From: CAVTOO01 sp963736355
Lineage (GTDB): Bacteria; Pseudomonadota; Alphaproteobacteria; Rhizobiales; Xanthobacteraceae
Assembly (NCBI GenBank): GCA_963736355.1
Contig: CAVTOO010000021.1
Coordinates: forward strand, 62,001-126,000
Direction: 5' to 3'
Length of the DNA: 64,000 nucleotides
Below are positions 20,681 through 31,692 of this stretch, one piece after another (the stretch's first letter is position 1; every line of letters starts with the position of its first letter). The translations under genes and the position numbers were made by a program. The notes under the pieces were generated by a model that did not search any database, had not been told where the DNA came from, and saw only the letters and a list, made by a program, of their open reading frames with translations.

Positions 20681-22737
20681 CAGTGTCCCCCACCGCCGAA
20701 CGTGAACCAGGTGATGAGACCGGCGACCCCGATCAGCATGGCGAAGGCGTAGTGATAGAGATAACCGGTCTGCAGGCGGACGACGCCGCGCGTTGCATCA
20801 AGCACACGGGCGGAAATGCCATCCGGGCCGAGGCCATCGATGATGCGCCCGTCGCCGACCTTCCACAGCACGCGGCCGAGCCACATGGCCGGGCGCACGA
20901 AGATGAGATTGTAGAGCTCGTCGAAGTACCACTTGTTGAGCAGGAACTTGTAGAGGAGCTGATGCTGCCGCGCGAGGTCGTAAGGAATGTACGGCCGGCG
21001 GATATAGAAGATGTAGGACACTGTGACGCCAAGGATCATCATGACGAAGGGCGCGTATTTCACCGCCGCCGGAACGTGATGCATCTCGTCGAGAATTCCG
21101 GGCTTGAGCTTCAGCGACTCGCGGAAGAACTCCGCCGTTTCGTGGCCGACAAATAGCTCCGTGAACGGAAGACCCGCCGCGATCGAGCCCATCGCCAGTA
21201 CTGCGAGCGGGATCAGCATGGTCATCGGGCTTTCGTGCGCCGCCTCGTAATGCTTCACATCGTGCGGCTCGCCGAAGAACGTCTTGAAAATCAGACGCCA
21301 GGAATAGAACGACGTCAGGCCCGCGGCGATCACGGTCAGCATGAACGCGTAAAGGCCGAACGGGTTATGAGCGACGAAGGCGGATTCGATGATCGCGTCC
21401 TTCGAATAGTACCCGGCGAAGAACGGGAATCCGGTCAGCGCCAGCGTGCCGATGCACATCACGCCGAAGGTGAAGGGAATCTTGTTCCACAACCCGCCCA
21501 TGTTGCGGATGTCCTGCTCGTGATGCATCGCATGGATGACCGAGCCGGACCCGAGGAACAGCAACGCCTTGAAGAAGGCGTGCGTGAACAGATGATACAT
21601 GCCGACCGAATAGGCCCCCGCTCCCATCGCCACGAACATGTAGCCGAGCTGCGAGCAGGTCGAATAGGCGACGATGCGCTTGATGTCGTTCTGGACGAGG
21701 CCAACGGTCGCGGCGAAGAACGCCGTCGAGGCGCCGATGAACATCACCACGGCCTGCGCGTTCGGGGCGAGTTCGAACAACGGCGAGAGCCGCGCCACCA
21801 TGAATACGCCGGCGGTCACCATGGTCGCGGCGTGGATCAGCGCCGAGACGGGCGTCGGGCCCTCCATCGCGTCCGGCAACCATGTGTGCAGGAAGAGCTG
21901 CGCCGACTTGCCCATCGCACCCATGAACAGGAACAGACAGATCAGCGTCAGGGCATCGGCATGCCAGCCGAGGAAGTTGATCGTCTTGCCGGCCAGCGCA
22001 GGAGCCGCGCCGAAGATCGTGTCGAAATCGATCGAGCCGACCATCATGAAGACGGCGAAGATGCCAAGCGCAAAACCGAAATCGCCGACGCGGTTGACGA
22101 CGAAGGCCTTGATGGCGGCTGCGTTCGCCGACGGCTTCTTGAACCAGAAGCCGATCAGAAGATAGCTCGCCAGACCCACGCCTTCCCAGCCAAAGAACAG
22201 CTGCGCGAGGTTGTCGGCGGTCACCAGCATCAGCATGGCGAAGGTGAACAGCGACAGATAGGCGAAGAAGCGCGGACGGTGCGGATCCTCGTGCATGTAG
22301 CCAATGGAATAAAGGTGCACGAGCGACGACACGGTGTTGACGACAACCAGCATAACCGCCGTCAGCGTATCGACGCGCAGCGCCCAGGCGAGATTGAGGT
22401 CGCCTGAATTGATCCACGGCAGCAGCGTGATCCGCAAATCGTGATGCTGCAGGCCGACCTCGACGAACATCACCCAAGACAGCGCCGCCGCAACCAGCAT
22501 CAGCAGCGTCGTGATCCACTCCGCCACGCCCGAACCGGCGGCAGCCGGCTCATGCGCATGATGATCGTCGTGACCGTGATCGTCATGGCCGTGCGGAGCG
22601 TGCGCGGCGTGACCATGATGGTCGTGGCCGTGACCTTCCATCATGCCGCCGGGATTGCGCGCCCGTGCGCCCGCAAGCGCAATCAAGCCCGCGAGAATGG
22701 CGCCCAGAAGCGGCAGGAAGACAATTGCCTGAATCAT
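20680..22737 (-). CDS. nuoL: NADH-quinone oxidoreductase subunit L with His-rich loop
   Basis: Largest proton-pumping membrane subunit of complex I, 685 residues, with the long lateral helix near the C-terminus. Landmarks: NTVSSLVHLYSIGYMHEDP, FFGWEGVGLASYLLIGFWF, QLFLHTWLPDAMEGPTPVSA and YSTCSQLGYMF. Residues about 35-65, after the first helix, form a loop of 13 histidines with Asp and Gly (repeats of HGHDDHGHDDHH). This is far richer than in most NuoL proteins and looks able to bind metal. The frame is intact. Confidence 0.96.
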   Translation of the reverse strand: MIQAIVFLPLLGAILAGLIALAGARARNPGGMMEGHGHDHHGHAAHAPHGHDDHGHDDHHAHEPAAAGSGVAEWITTLLMLVAAALSWVMFVEVGLQHHDLRITLLPWINSGDLNLAWALRVDTLTAVMLVVVNTVSSLVHLYSIGYMHEDPHRPRFFAYLSLFTFAMLMLVTADNLAQLFFGWEGVGLASYLLIGFWFKKPSANAAAIKAFVVNRVGDFGFALGIFAVFMMVGSIDFDTIFGAAPALAGKTINFLGWHADALTLICLFLFMGAMGKSAQLFLHTWLPDAMEGPTPVSALIHAATMVTAGVFMVARLSPLFELAPNAQAVVMFIGASTAFFAATVGLVQNDIKRIVAYSTCSQLGYMFVAMGAGAYSVGMYHLFTHAFFKALLFLGSGSVIHAMHHEQDIRNMGGLWNKIPFTFGVMCIGTLALTGFPFFAGYYSKDAIIESAFVAHNPFGLYAFMLTVIAAGLTSFYSWRLIFKTFFGEPHDVKHYEAAHESPMTMLIPLAVLAMGSIAAGLPFTELFVGHETAEFFRESLKLKPGILDEMHHVPAAVKYAPFVMMILGVTVSYIFYIRRPYIPYDLARQHQLLYKFLLNKWYFDELYNLIFVRPAMWLGRVLWKVGDGRIIDGLGPDGISARVLDATRGVVRLQTGYLYHYAFAMLIGVAGLITWFTFGGGGH

Positions 22738-22745
22738 AATGGGGG

Positions 22746-23054
22746 TTAGCCCTTCATCAGATTGATGTCTTCGACCGCGATAGAACCGCGGTTGCGGAAG
22801 AACACTACGAGGACGGCGAGACCAATCGCCGCTTCAGCGGCGGCGACAGTGAGGACGAGCAGGCCAAAGACCTGACCGACGATGTCGTTCAGGAAGGCCG
22901 AAAACGCCACGAGGTTGATGTTGACGGCAAGCAGGATCAGTTCGATCGACATCAGGATAACGATGACGTTCTTGCGGTTGATGAAGATACCGAGAATGCC
23001 GATCGTGAAGAGGATCGCGGCAACCGACAGATAGTGACCGAGCCCGATGATCAT
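22746..23054 (-). CDS. nuoK: NADH-quinone oxidoreductase subunit K
   Basis: Small membrane-arm subunit, 102 residues and three helices. The start ATG 23052-23054 gives MIIGLGHYLSVAAILFTIG and overlaps the nuoJ stop (ATGA). The conserved acidic residues of the proton path are in MSIELILLAVNINLVAF and LTVAAAEAAIGLAVLV. The frame is open upstream of the ATG inside nuoJ, but only this start gives the family length. Confidence 0.95.
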   Translation of the reverse strand: MIIGLGHYLSVAAILFTIGILGIFINRKNVIVILMSIELILLAVNINLVAFSAFLNDIVGQVFGLLVLTVAAAEAAIGLAVLVVFFRNRGSIAVEDINLMKG

Positions 23055-23701
23055 CGCGACCTCCCCTTCACACCGTGCTCGCGCATGGTGTCGTCGCTGA
23101 TGCCCTGCCCGATAGCGACTTTCTTGATGTCCATCGCCATCGCCTTGGTGCGGGCGTTCTGGGTCGGGATGTCCTGACGCTTGACATTGGGCTTGTGGCG
23201 CAGCGTCAGCACGATGGCGCCGATCATGGCCACCAGCAGCACAAGACCGGACAGCTGGAAGTAGTGGATGTATTTCGTGTAGAGCACGAGGCCGAGCGCC
23301 TCGGTGTTCGTCACATTGGTCGGAATCGGCGCCGCCACCGACTTCAGAAGCTGCGGATTGATGGTCCACGCTCCGCCGACCATCAACAGCTCGGCGAGGA
23401 AGATCGCGCCGATCAGCGCGCCGACCGGAAGATATTGCTGGAAGCCCTGTTTCAGTTCGGCGAAGTCCACATCCAGCATCATGATGACAAACAGGAACAG
23501 CACCGCGACCGCGCCGACATAGACAACGATCAGGATCATCGCCATGAACTCGGCACCGAGCAGCACGAACAGGCCCGATGCGTTGACGAAGGCAAAGATC
23601 AGATACAGCACCGAGTGCACAGGATTCTTCGCAGCGATAACCATCACCGCGGAGGCGACGCAGAGCGCTGCGAACAGATAGAAGAAAAGCCCGGCGATCA
23701 T
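23051..23701 (-). CDS. nuoJ: NADH-quinone oxidoreductase subunit J
   Basis: Membrane subunit, 216 residues. Five helices are visible, starting MIAGLFFYLFAALCVASAVM. Helix 3 contains the conserved IVVYVGAVAVLFLFVIMMLD, which carries the flexible segment coupling quinone chemistry to pumping. The C-terminal region after LRHKPNVKRQD is hydrophilic and likely cytoplasmic. It starts 9 bases after nuoI and overlaps nuoK by four bases. Confidence 0.95.
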   Translation of the reverse strand: MIAGLFFYLFAALCVASAVMVIAAKNPVHSVLYLIFAFVNASGLFVLLGAEFMAMILIVVYVGAVAVLFLFVIMMLDVDFAELKQGFQQYLPVGALIGAIFLAELLMVGGAWTINPQLLKSVAAPIPTNVTNTEALGLVLYTKYIHYFQLSGLVLLVAMIGAIVLTLRHKPNVKRQDIPTQNARTKAMAMDIKKVAIGQGISDDTMREHGVKGRSR

Positions 23702-23710
23702 TCCCTCACC

Positions 23711-24199
23711 TCAGCGATACGGCGCGTCGAGCGCGATACTTTTCGCAATCTCGCGCTCCCAGCGGTCGCCATTGGCCAGCAACTTGGCCTTGTCATAGAA
23801 CAATTCCTCGCGCGTTTCGGTCGCGAATTCGAAATTCGGCCCCTCGACGATGGCATCGACCGGGCACGCTTCCTGGCACAGCCCGCAATAGATGCACTTC
23901 ACCATGTCGATGTCGTACCGCACCGTGCGCCGCGTGCCGTCGTTGCGGCGCGGGCCGGCTTCGATGGTGATGGCCTGCGCCGGGCAGATCGCCTCGCACA
24001 GCTTGCAGGCGATGCAGCGTTCTTCGCCGTTGGGATAGCGGCGCAGCGCATGCTCGCCACGGAAGCGCGGCGAAATCGGATTCTTCTCGAACGGATAGTT
24101 GATGGTCGCCTTGGGGCGGAAGAAATACCTCATGGCCAGCGCAAACGCCGAAACGAATTCGGTGAGGAAGAGCGAGCGGGCAGCGAGATCCAGTCTCAT
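23711..24199 (-). CDS. nuoI: NADH-quinone oxidoreductase subunit I
   Basis: Peripheral-arm ferredoxin-like subunit carrying two 4Fe-4S clusters (N6a, N6b). Both ligand sets are intact: CIACKLCEAICP and CIYCGLCQEACP. ATG at 24197-24199 gives 162 residues, the usual length (MRLDLAARSLFLTEF); an upstream ATG at 24217 overlaps the stop of the preceding small gene and is possible. It ends KSIALDAPYR, as in related Hyphomicrobiales. Confidence 0.95.
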   Translation of the reverse strand: MRLDLAARSLFLTEFVSAFALAMRYFFRPKATINYPFEKNPISPRFRGEHALRRYPNGEERCIACKLCEAICPAQAITIEAGPRRNDGTRRTVRYDIDMVKCIYCGLCQEACPVDAIVEGPNFEFATETREELFYDKAKLLANGDRWEREIAKSIALDAPYR

Positions 24200-24213
24200 A
24201 GCATCACGTCCCA

Positions 24214-24438
24214 TCATTCAAACTGCTGGCCGACGAAGTAACCAACGCCCGCGAGAATCACGAAGTCGGCCAACAAAAACATGCGCACGAGCGACATCTT
24301 CGGCCTTTGACCGTTTTGACCGTTCGCTTCGGACTTGGCCTCGATCTGCCGCAATGCCGGCTGCATTGCCGAATAGGTCGCGAACGCAGCAACCAATCCA
24401 ACAACCGCGCCAATCAGGCCGTATGTCGAAAGCGTCAT
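24214..24438 (-). CDS. small two-helix membrane protein inside nuo operon
   Basis: 74 residues, unknown family. Predicted helix 1 is LIGAVVGLVAAFATYSA (residues 8-24) and helix 2 is MFLLADFVILAGVGYFVG (residues 53-70), joined by a hydrophilic linker with NGQNGQRPK. It lies between nuoH (8 bases upstream) and nuoI, and its stop overlaps a possible nuoI start. The spacing shows it belongs to the transcript. It matches none of the 14 core subunits. An accessory or assembly role in complex I is inference from position only. Confidence 0.75.
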   Translation of the reverse strand: MTLSTYGLIGAVVGLVAAFATYSAMQPALRQIEAKSEANGQNGQRPKMSLVRMFLLADFVILAGVGYFVGQQFE

Positions 24439-24445
24439 GGCATCC

Positions 24446-25477
24446 TCACTTCGGCGCCAGGCCGGCGAAGTGCAGCACCGACGCCACGATCACAACCATC
24501 GCCAGCGACAGCGGCAGGAACACTTTCCAGCCAAGACGCATCAGTTGATCGTAGCGGTAGCGCGGCACGATCGCCTTCGCCATCGCGAACAGGAAAAACA
24601 TGAACAGTGCCTTGAGCACGAACCACACGATGCCCGGCACGAGCGTCAGCGGCCATATCGGCGCGGGCGGCAGCCAGCCGCCGAGAAACAGGATCGTCGC
24701 CAACGCGCACATTGTGGCGATCGCGACGTATTCGCCGAGCATGAACATCATGTAGGGCGTCGAGCCGTATTCGACCATGAAGCCGGCGACGAGCTCGGAC
24801 TCCGCTTCCACGAGATCGAACGGCGGACGGTTGGTTTCGGCCAGCGCCGAGATGAAGAAGATCACGAACATCGGCAGGAGCGACAGCCAGTACCAGCCGA
24901 ACAGGCCGTATTTCGTGTTCTGCGCCTCGACGATCGCGGTGAGATTCAGCGAACCGACGCACAGCAGCACCGTGATGATGACGAAGCCGATGGAGACTTC
25001 GTAGGACACCATCTGCGCCGCCGAGCGCAGCGCGGCGAGGAACGGATATTTCGAGTTCGACGCCCAGCCGGCCATGATGATGCCGTACACGCCGAGCGAG
25101 GAGATCGCGAAGATGTACAGAATGCCGACATTGATGTCGGCGATCACCCAATTGACGTTGACGGGGATCACCGCCCAGGCCGCGAGCGCGAGCACGCAGG
25201 AGACGAGCGGCGCCAGAAGGAATACGCCCTTGTTGGCGCCCGCCGGAATGATCGGCTCCTTCAGGACGAACTTCAGAAGGTCGGCGAAGGATTGGAACAG
25301 GCCCCACGGACCGACGACGTTCGGGCCGCGCCGCATCTGCACCGCCGCCCAGATCTTGCGGTCGGCGAGCAGCACATAGGCGATGGCCACGAGCAACAGG
25401 ACGAGCAGCATCAGGCTCTGCGCCACGATGACGATGAGCGGCCACAGATAGCTGGTCCAGAGTTCAGCGAAGTCCAT
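24446..25477 (-). CDS. nuoH: NADH-quinone oxidoreductase subunit H
   Basis: Membrane subunit at the quinone-chamber junction, 343 residues from ATG 25475-25477 (MDFAELWTSYLWPLIVIVAQ). The frame extends 17 codons upstream into nuoG; the chosen start lies 5 bases after the nuoG stop. Signatures: LLADRKIWAAVQMRRGPNVV, GWASNSKYPFLAALRSAAQM and ALAETNRPPFDLVEAESELV, whose acidic residues line the quinone-coupled path. Eight helices expected. No frame break. Confidence 0.95.
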   Translation of the reverse strand: MDFAELWTSYLWPLIVIVAQSLMLLVLLLVAIAYVLLADRKIWAAVQMRRGPNVVGPWGLFQSFADLLKFVLKEPIIPAGANKGVFLLAPLVSCVLALAAWAVIPVNVNWVIADINVGILYIFAISSLGVYGIIMAGWASNSKYPFLAALRSAAQMVSYEVSIGFVIITVLLCVGSLNLTAIVEAQNTKYGLFGWYWLSLLPMFVIFFISALAETNRPPFDLVEAESELVAGFMVEYGSTPYMMFMLGEYVAIATMCALATILFLGGWLPPAPIWPLTLVPGIVWFVLKALFMFFLFAMAKAIVPRYRYDQLMRLGWKVFLPLSLAMVVIVASVLHFAGLAPK

Positions 25478-25482
25478 CAGCG

Positions 25483-27545
25483 TTACTCCGCCGCCGTCAG
25501 CATCCGGCCATTGGCCAGCTGCGAACATTCCGCCATCACGGCCGAGGCGCGCGCGATTGCGTTGGTGAAATAGAAGTCGGTCACGGGACTCCTGAACGGT
25601 GCCTTGTCGACATTGCCGCCGAGCGCGGCGAGCTTCTCGATGTCGGAGGCCACACCCGCCTCGATGGTGTCGATCCGCATCAGATGCGGATGGGCCTTGA
25701 AGATCGTCTGGCGCAGCTGGGTCAGCGAGTCATAGCCGGTCTTGTGGCCGAGCGTGTCGGCGAGTGCGCGCACGATCGCCCAGTCCTCGCGGGCATCGCC
25801 CGGCGGGAAGCCGGCGCGATTGGCCATCTGCACGCGGCCTTCGGTATTCACATAGAGACCGGATTTCTCGGTGTAGGCGGCGCCGGGCAAAATAACATCG
25901 GCGCGATGCGCACCGCGGTCGCCATGGCTGCCGACATAGACGACGAACGCGCCGTCGGCGACGTCGATCTCATCGGCGCCCAGTAGGAACAGAACGTCGA
26001 GCGCACCTGCTGCCCGCCATCTGCTTGGCGGTCAGCCCGCCCGCGCCCGGCACGAAACCGATATCGAGACCGCCGACACGCGCCGCCGCAGTGTGCAATA
26101 CGCCGAAGCCATTCCAGTCGCCGTTGAGCGCACCGACCGACACGGCTGCCTTCGCCGCCATCGACAGGATCGCGCGACCGTCGGGACGCGCCAGCGCGCC
26201 CTGCCCGATCAGCCAGATCTGGTTCTTCAGCTCGGCCTTGGGGTGGCTGGCGAAGGTCGCGAGCGTCTCCGGCCCGGCACCGAGATAGGCGTAATCATAC
26301 GTCAGGTCGGCCTGCTCGCCGATGACGCCGATCTTGAAATTGCCCGCGCGCCAGCGCTTGCGAATACGCGCATTGAGCAGCGGCGGCTTCCTTGCGCGGG
26401 TTGGCGCCGATGATCATAAGCCCGTCGGCCTGCTCGATGGCGGCAATCGTCGGGTTGAAGATGTAGGACGCACGGCCCAGCGACGGATCGAGCGCCGCGC
26501 CGTCCTGACGGCAATCGATATTGGCCGAGCCGAGCCGCGTCAGCAGATCCTTCAGCGCGAACATGTCTTCGACCGACGCGAGATCGCCGGCGATGGCGCC
26601 GACCTTTTTGCCATCTGCGTGGCGCACGCGCGCGGCAACAGCGTTCAGTGCTTCCGGCCAGCTGACCGGCTTCAGCTTGCCGTTGACGCGCAGATAAGGC
26701 CGGTCGAGACGCTGCACGCGCAGGCCGTCCACCACATGACGCGTCTTGTCGGAAATCCACTCTTCGTTGATCGCCTCGTTGACGCGCGGCAGGATGCGCA
26801 TGACTTCGCGACCGCGCGTATCGACGCGGATGGCCGAGCCGACCGCATCCATCACGTCGACCGATTGCGTCTTGGTCAGTTCCCACGGCCGCGCCGCAAA
26901 CGCATAAGGCTTCGACGTCAGCGCGCCGACCGGGCAGATATCGACAAGGTTGCCCTGCAATTCGGACGACAGCGCACCTTCCAGATAGGTCGTGATCTCC
27001 ATGTCCTCGCCGCGGCCGGTCGCGCCCATTTCCGGCACGCCCGCGACTTCCGCCGAGAAGCGCACGCAGCGTGTGCACTGGATGCAGCGGTTCATCGAGG
27101 TCTTGATCAGTGCGCCGAGATACTTGTCTTCGACGGCGCGCTTGTTTTCCTGGAAGCGGCTGGTGTCCACGCCATAGCCCATGGCCTGGTCCTGCAGATC
27201 GCACTCGCCGCCCTGATCGCAGATCGGGCAATCGAGCGGATGGTTGATGAGCAGGAATTCCATCACGCCTTCGCGCGCCTTCTTCACCATCGGCGTGCGG
27301 GTGTTGATTTCCGGCGGCTCGCCGTTCGGGCCCGGACGGCAGTCGCGCACGCCCCAGGCGCAGGACGCCACCGGCTTCGGCGAGCCCTTCACTTCGACGA
27401 GACACATGCGGCAATTGCCGGCGATCGACAGGCGCTCGTGATAGCAGAAGCGCGGGATCTCGGCGCCCGCGGCTTCGCACGCCTGGAGCAGCGTGTACTC
27501 CGGCGGAACCTCGATCTCTTTGCCATCGACGATAAGCTTGGTCAT
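25483..27545 (-). CDS. nuoG: NADH-quinone oxidoreductase subunit G (two extra bases)
   Basis: Largest peripheral-arm subunit. The N-terminal ferredoxin domain has the 2Fe-2S ligands (RFCYHERLSIAGNCRMC), then the His/Cys cluster region HPLDCPICDQGGECDLQD and the 4Fe-4S set CIQCTRCVRF. The C-terminal molybdopterin-oxidoreductase-like domain follows (VGAIAGDLASVED...). Frame breaks near 26380 and 26015 each fit one extra base; removing both gives 686 residues ending GRMLTAAE. The start is 5 bases after the hypothetical gene that separates it from nuoF. Confidence 0.94.
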
Positions 27546-27549
27546 GACG

Positions 27550-28035
27550 TCAGGTCTTTCGCAGCTTGCAGTCGGGCGGCGTCAGTCCGTGCTCCCGCAG
27601 GGATGACAGCACCCATTGGCGCGTGTCCGCGCTGTAGGTCTCCAGATAGTTCGGCTCGGAGGCGTTCTTTTCGCACAGGAACGGCAGATGCTCCCTGAGA
27701 TCGTAGGCGCAGGAGCGGCGCCATTCCGAGCCAGAGAACGCGACGATCGCTTCTTCGCACGCATACAGGAAGTACGACACGAAGTTCTCGTACTTCACCA
27801 GTTCGTAGCGATCCGAAGCCTTGATCCGCTCGTAGTCCGGCGCGGAGAACTGAGGATTGCGGAACGACAGGTCGGTGTAGGCGAGATAGACCTGCCGCGC
27901 GCCGGCGGTGCGGTTGTTGTCGCGGATCGTATTGATCTTGAAGAGAATGGCCATGAAGCCGCATATGGCGATGCCCACTTGCGCCATCTGCGCAAGCGTT
28001 CCAAATCGCTGCCACCATGCGGCCTTCTCGGTCAT
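27550..28035 (-). CDS. hypothetical single-span protein between nuoF and nuoG
   Basis: 161 residues, family not recognised. The N-terminus (MTEKAAWWQRFGTLAQ) is followed by one hydrophobic segment (MAQVGIAICGFMAILFKI, residues about 16-34). A soluble, aromatic- and charge-rich domain follows (RQVYLAYTDLSFRNPQF, ENFVSYFLYACEEAIVAF, YDLREHLPFLCEK). Such proteins are usually anchored with the C-terminal domain on one side of the membrane. It starts 7 bases after the pentapeptide gene and ends 5 bases before nuoG, so it is translated from the nuo transcript. The frame is intact. Confidence 0.75.
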   Translation of the reverse strand: MTEKAAWWQRFGTLAQMAQVGIAICGFMAILFKINTIRDNNRTAGARQVYLAYTDLSFRNPQFSAPDYERIKASDRYELVKYENFVSYFLYACEEAIVAFSGSEWRRSCAYDLREHLPFLCEKNASEPNYLETYSADTRQWVLSSLREHGLTPPDCKLRKT

Positions 28036-28041
28036 ACATCG

Positions 28042-28388
28042 TCACCCAGCCCGACTTTGATTCTGCGACTGCCATGCGGCGATCATTTCGGTGACGGGAA
28101 TACCGTCGATGGTCATGCCTTCAAGCCGGCATTCGCTGATCGACGCACCGGCGAGATTGGCCTTCGTCAGCCGCATGCCCGAAAGATTGACGTTGTGAAC
28201 GCGCCAGCCGCTCATATTGAGATCGTCGAACGTGCAGCCCGACAGGTTGATGTTGTGATAGGCGCCGCCGGACATGTTGACGTTCTCGTAGGTCGTGCCG
28301 GAGATGTTCACATCGTCAAACACAGATCCGGACAGATCTGAGTTATTGACGTCCAGCCGTTCCTTCACCTGATGCAGCTTCATCGCCA

Positions 28389-28389
<1 letters not shown>
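28042..28389 (-). CDS. pentapeptide-repeat-like protein between nuoF and nuoG
   Basis: 115 residues. Residues about 15-85 are a regular ten-residue repeat centred on N-x-SG (DVNISGTTYE, NVNMSGGAYH, NINLSGCTFD, DLNMSGWRVH, NVNLSGMRLT, ANLAGASISE), a pattern expected to fold as a right-handed beta-helix. No signal peptide. Its ATG (28387-28389) overlaps the nuoF stop (TGATG) and a GTG one codon earlier is also possible, so translation is coupled to nuoF. Pentapeptide proteins often act as protein-binding or DNA-mimic scaffolds; any role in complex I is speculative. Confidence 0.8.
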
Positions 28390-29696
<1,307 letters not shown>

Positions 29697-29697
<1 letters not shown>

Positions 29698-30446
29698 TAC
29701 TTTTTGCCCTTTCGGGTTGCGTCGTCGGCCGGAGGCTTGGGATTGGGCCTCTCCTGCACATTGGCTGCCGCGCCGGGCTTCTTCGGCTCGGCATCCGACA
29801 GCACCGGCGTCTTCACGGAGCCGGTATCGGTGTTGCCGTCGCCCTTGAGCGTCGTCGGCCCGCCGAGCGGCGCCGAAAACTGCCGGCCGTTCTGCGGACC
29901 GGGCTTGGGCGGTTTGCCGGCAGCAAACCCATCCAGCACCTTGTTGAAGCTCTCGACCGTGAGATCCTCATAGGTGTCCTTGAACACCTGGATCATCGGC
30001 GCGTTGACGCAGGCGCCCGAGGCACTCGACCTCTTCCCACGAGAAATCGCCGTCGGCGGAAATATGATGCGGATCGTGATGGATGCGGTCGTGGCAGACC
30101 TTGATGAGATCGCCCGCGCCGCGCAGCAGGCACGGCGTCGTGCCGCAGACCTGCACATGCGCCTTCTTGCCGACCGGATGCAGCTGGAACATCGTGTAGA
30201 AGGTCGCGACTTCCAGCACGCGGATATAGGGCATGCCGAGCATGTCGCGCGATGTAGCGGATCGTCGGCCTCGGACACCCAGTTGTCCTGCTGCTCCTGC
30301 GCGCGCCACAACAGCGGGATCACCGCGGACGCCTGACGGCCTTCCGGATAACGCGCGATCACGACTTTGGCCCAGGCAAGATTCTCCGCGTTGAACGCGA
30401 AGCTCGCGGGCTGGACTTCCTTCGGGGCAAGACGGCGAACGGACAT
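29697..30446 (-). CDS. nuoE: NADH-quinone oxidoreductase subunit E (three extra bases, frame self-restoring)
   Basis: Thioredoxin-like 2Fe-2S subunit (N1a). The literal frame is open for 249 codons, which hides a problem: about 85 residues from position 60 are read in the wrong frame. Extra bases near 30268, 30250 and 30017 cancel out. The correct middle, visible in the other frames, reads GMPYIRVLEVATFYTMFQL, HVQVCGTTPCLLRGA and WEEVECLGACVNAPM, supplying the four cluster cysteines. The C-terminus has a 70-residue Pro/Gly/Lys-rich extension. A gene caller would report the false middle as real protein. Confidence 0.93.
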
Positions 30447-30487
30447 AGGGGAATCCGATTAGACTGTGAGTGCGCGGAGAGTGCGGA

Positions 30488-31680
30488 TCATCGATCGACC
30501 TCTCCGAACACGATATCGAGGGAGCCGAGCACGGCGGAGACGTCGGCCAGCAGATGGCCGCGGCAGAGAAAATCCATGGACTGCAGATGCGCGAAACCAG
30601 GCGCGCGGATCTTGCACTTGTAAGGCTTGTTGGTGCCGTCGGAGACGAGATAGACGCCGAACTCGCCCTTCGGCGCCTCGACGCACGCATAGACCTCGCC
30701 GGCCGGCACGTGGAAGCCTTCGGTGTAGAGTTTGAAGTGATGGATCAGCGCTTCCATCGAACGCTTCATCTCGCCGCGCTTGGGCGGCACCACCTTGTTG
30801 TCCAGAACCGAAATCGGCCCCTGCCCTTCCGGCGCGCGCAGCTTCTCGATGCACTGCTTCATGATGCGGATCGACTGGCGCATCTCCTCCATGCGGAGGT
30901 GATAACGGTCGTAGCAATCGCCGTTCTTGCCGACGGGCACGTCGAAATCCATCTCGGCGTAGCATTCGTAGGGCTGCGACTTGCGCAAATCCCACGCACC
31001 ACCGGAGCCGCGCACCATGACGCCGGAGAATCCCCACTCCCACGCCTGCTCAAGCGTCACGACGCCGATATCGACGTTGCGCTGCTTGAAGATGCGGTTG
31101 TTCGGTCAGAAAGCGTTTCGAGATCGTCGCAGACGGTCAGGAACGGATCGCAGAAATTCCAGATGTCTTCGATGAGCTGCGGCGGCAGATCCTGATGCAC
31201 GCCGCCGACGCGGAAGTAAGCCGCATGCATGCGGCTGCCCGAGGCGCGCTCGTAGAACATCATCAGCTTCTCGCGCTCTTCGAAACCCCACAGCGGCGGG
31301 GTGAGCGCGCCGACGTCCATCGCCTGCGTCGTGACGTTGAGGAGATGCGACAGGATGCGGCCGATCTCGGAATAAAGCACGCGGATCAACTGGCCGCGGC
31401 GCGGCACGGTGATGCCGAGCAGCTTTTCCACCGCGAGGCAGAACGCGTGCTCCTGGTTCATCGGCGCGACGTAGTCGAGACGGTCGAAATACGGGATCGC
31501 CTGCAGATAGGTCTTCTGCTCGATCAGCTTCTCGGTGCCGCGATGCAGAAGGCCGATATGCGGATCGACGCGCTCGACGACTTCGCCGTCGAGTTCCAGC
31601 ACCAGGCGCAGCACGCCGTGCGCGGCCGGATGCTGCGGGCCGAAGTTGATCGTGAAGTTGCGGAGCGTAGTTTCAGCCAT
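30488..31680 (-). CDS. nuoD: NADH-quinone oxidoreductase subunit D (two extra bases)
   Basis: 49-kDa-type subunit forming the quinone pocket. Start MAETTLRNFTINFGPQHPAA contains the conserved quinone-site histidine. Then RGTEKLIEQKTYLQAIPYFD, MNQEHAFCLAVEKLLGI, YDRYHLRMEEMRQS and the C-terminus LGSLDIVFGEVDR. Breaks near 31112 and 31103 each fit one extra base (CTT-T-CTGACCGAA-C-AAC), leaving 396 residues. It overlaps or abuts the end of nuoC. Confidence 0.95.
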
Positions 31681-31692
31681 AGATCAGCGCCC

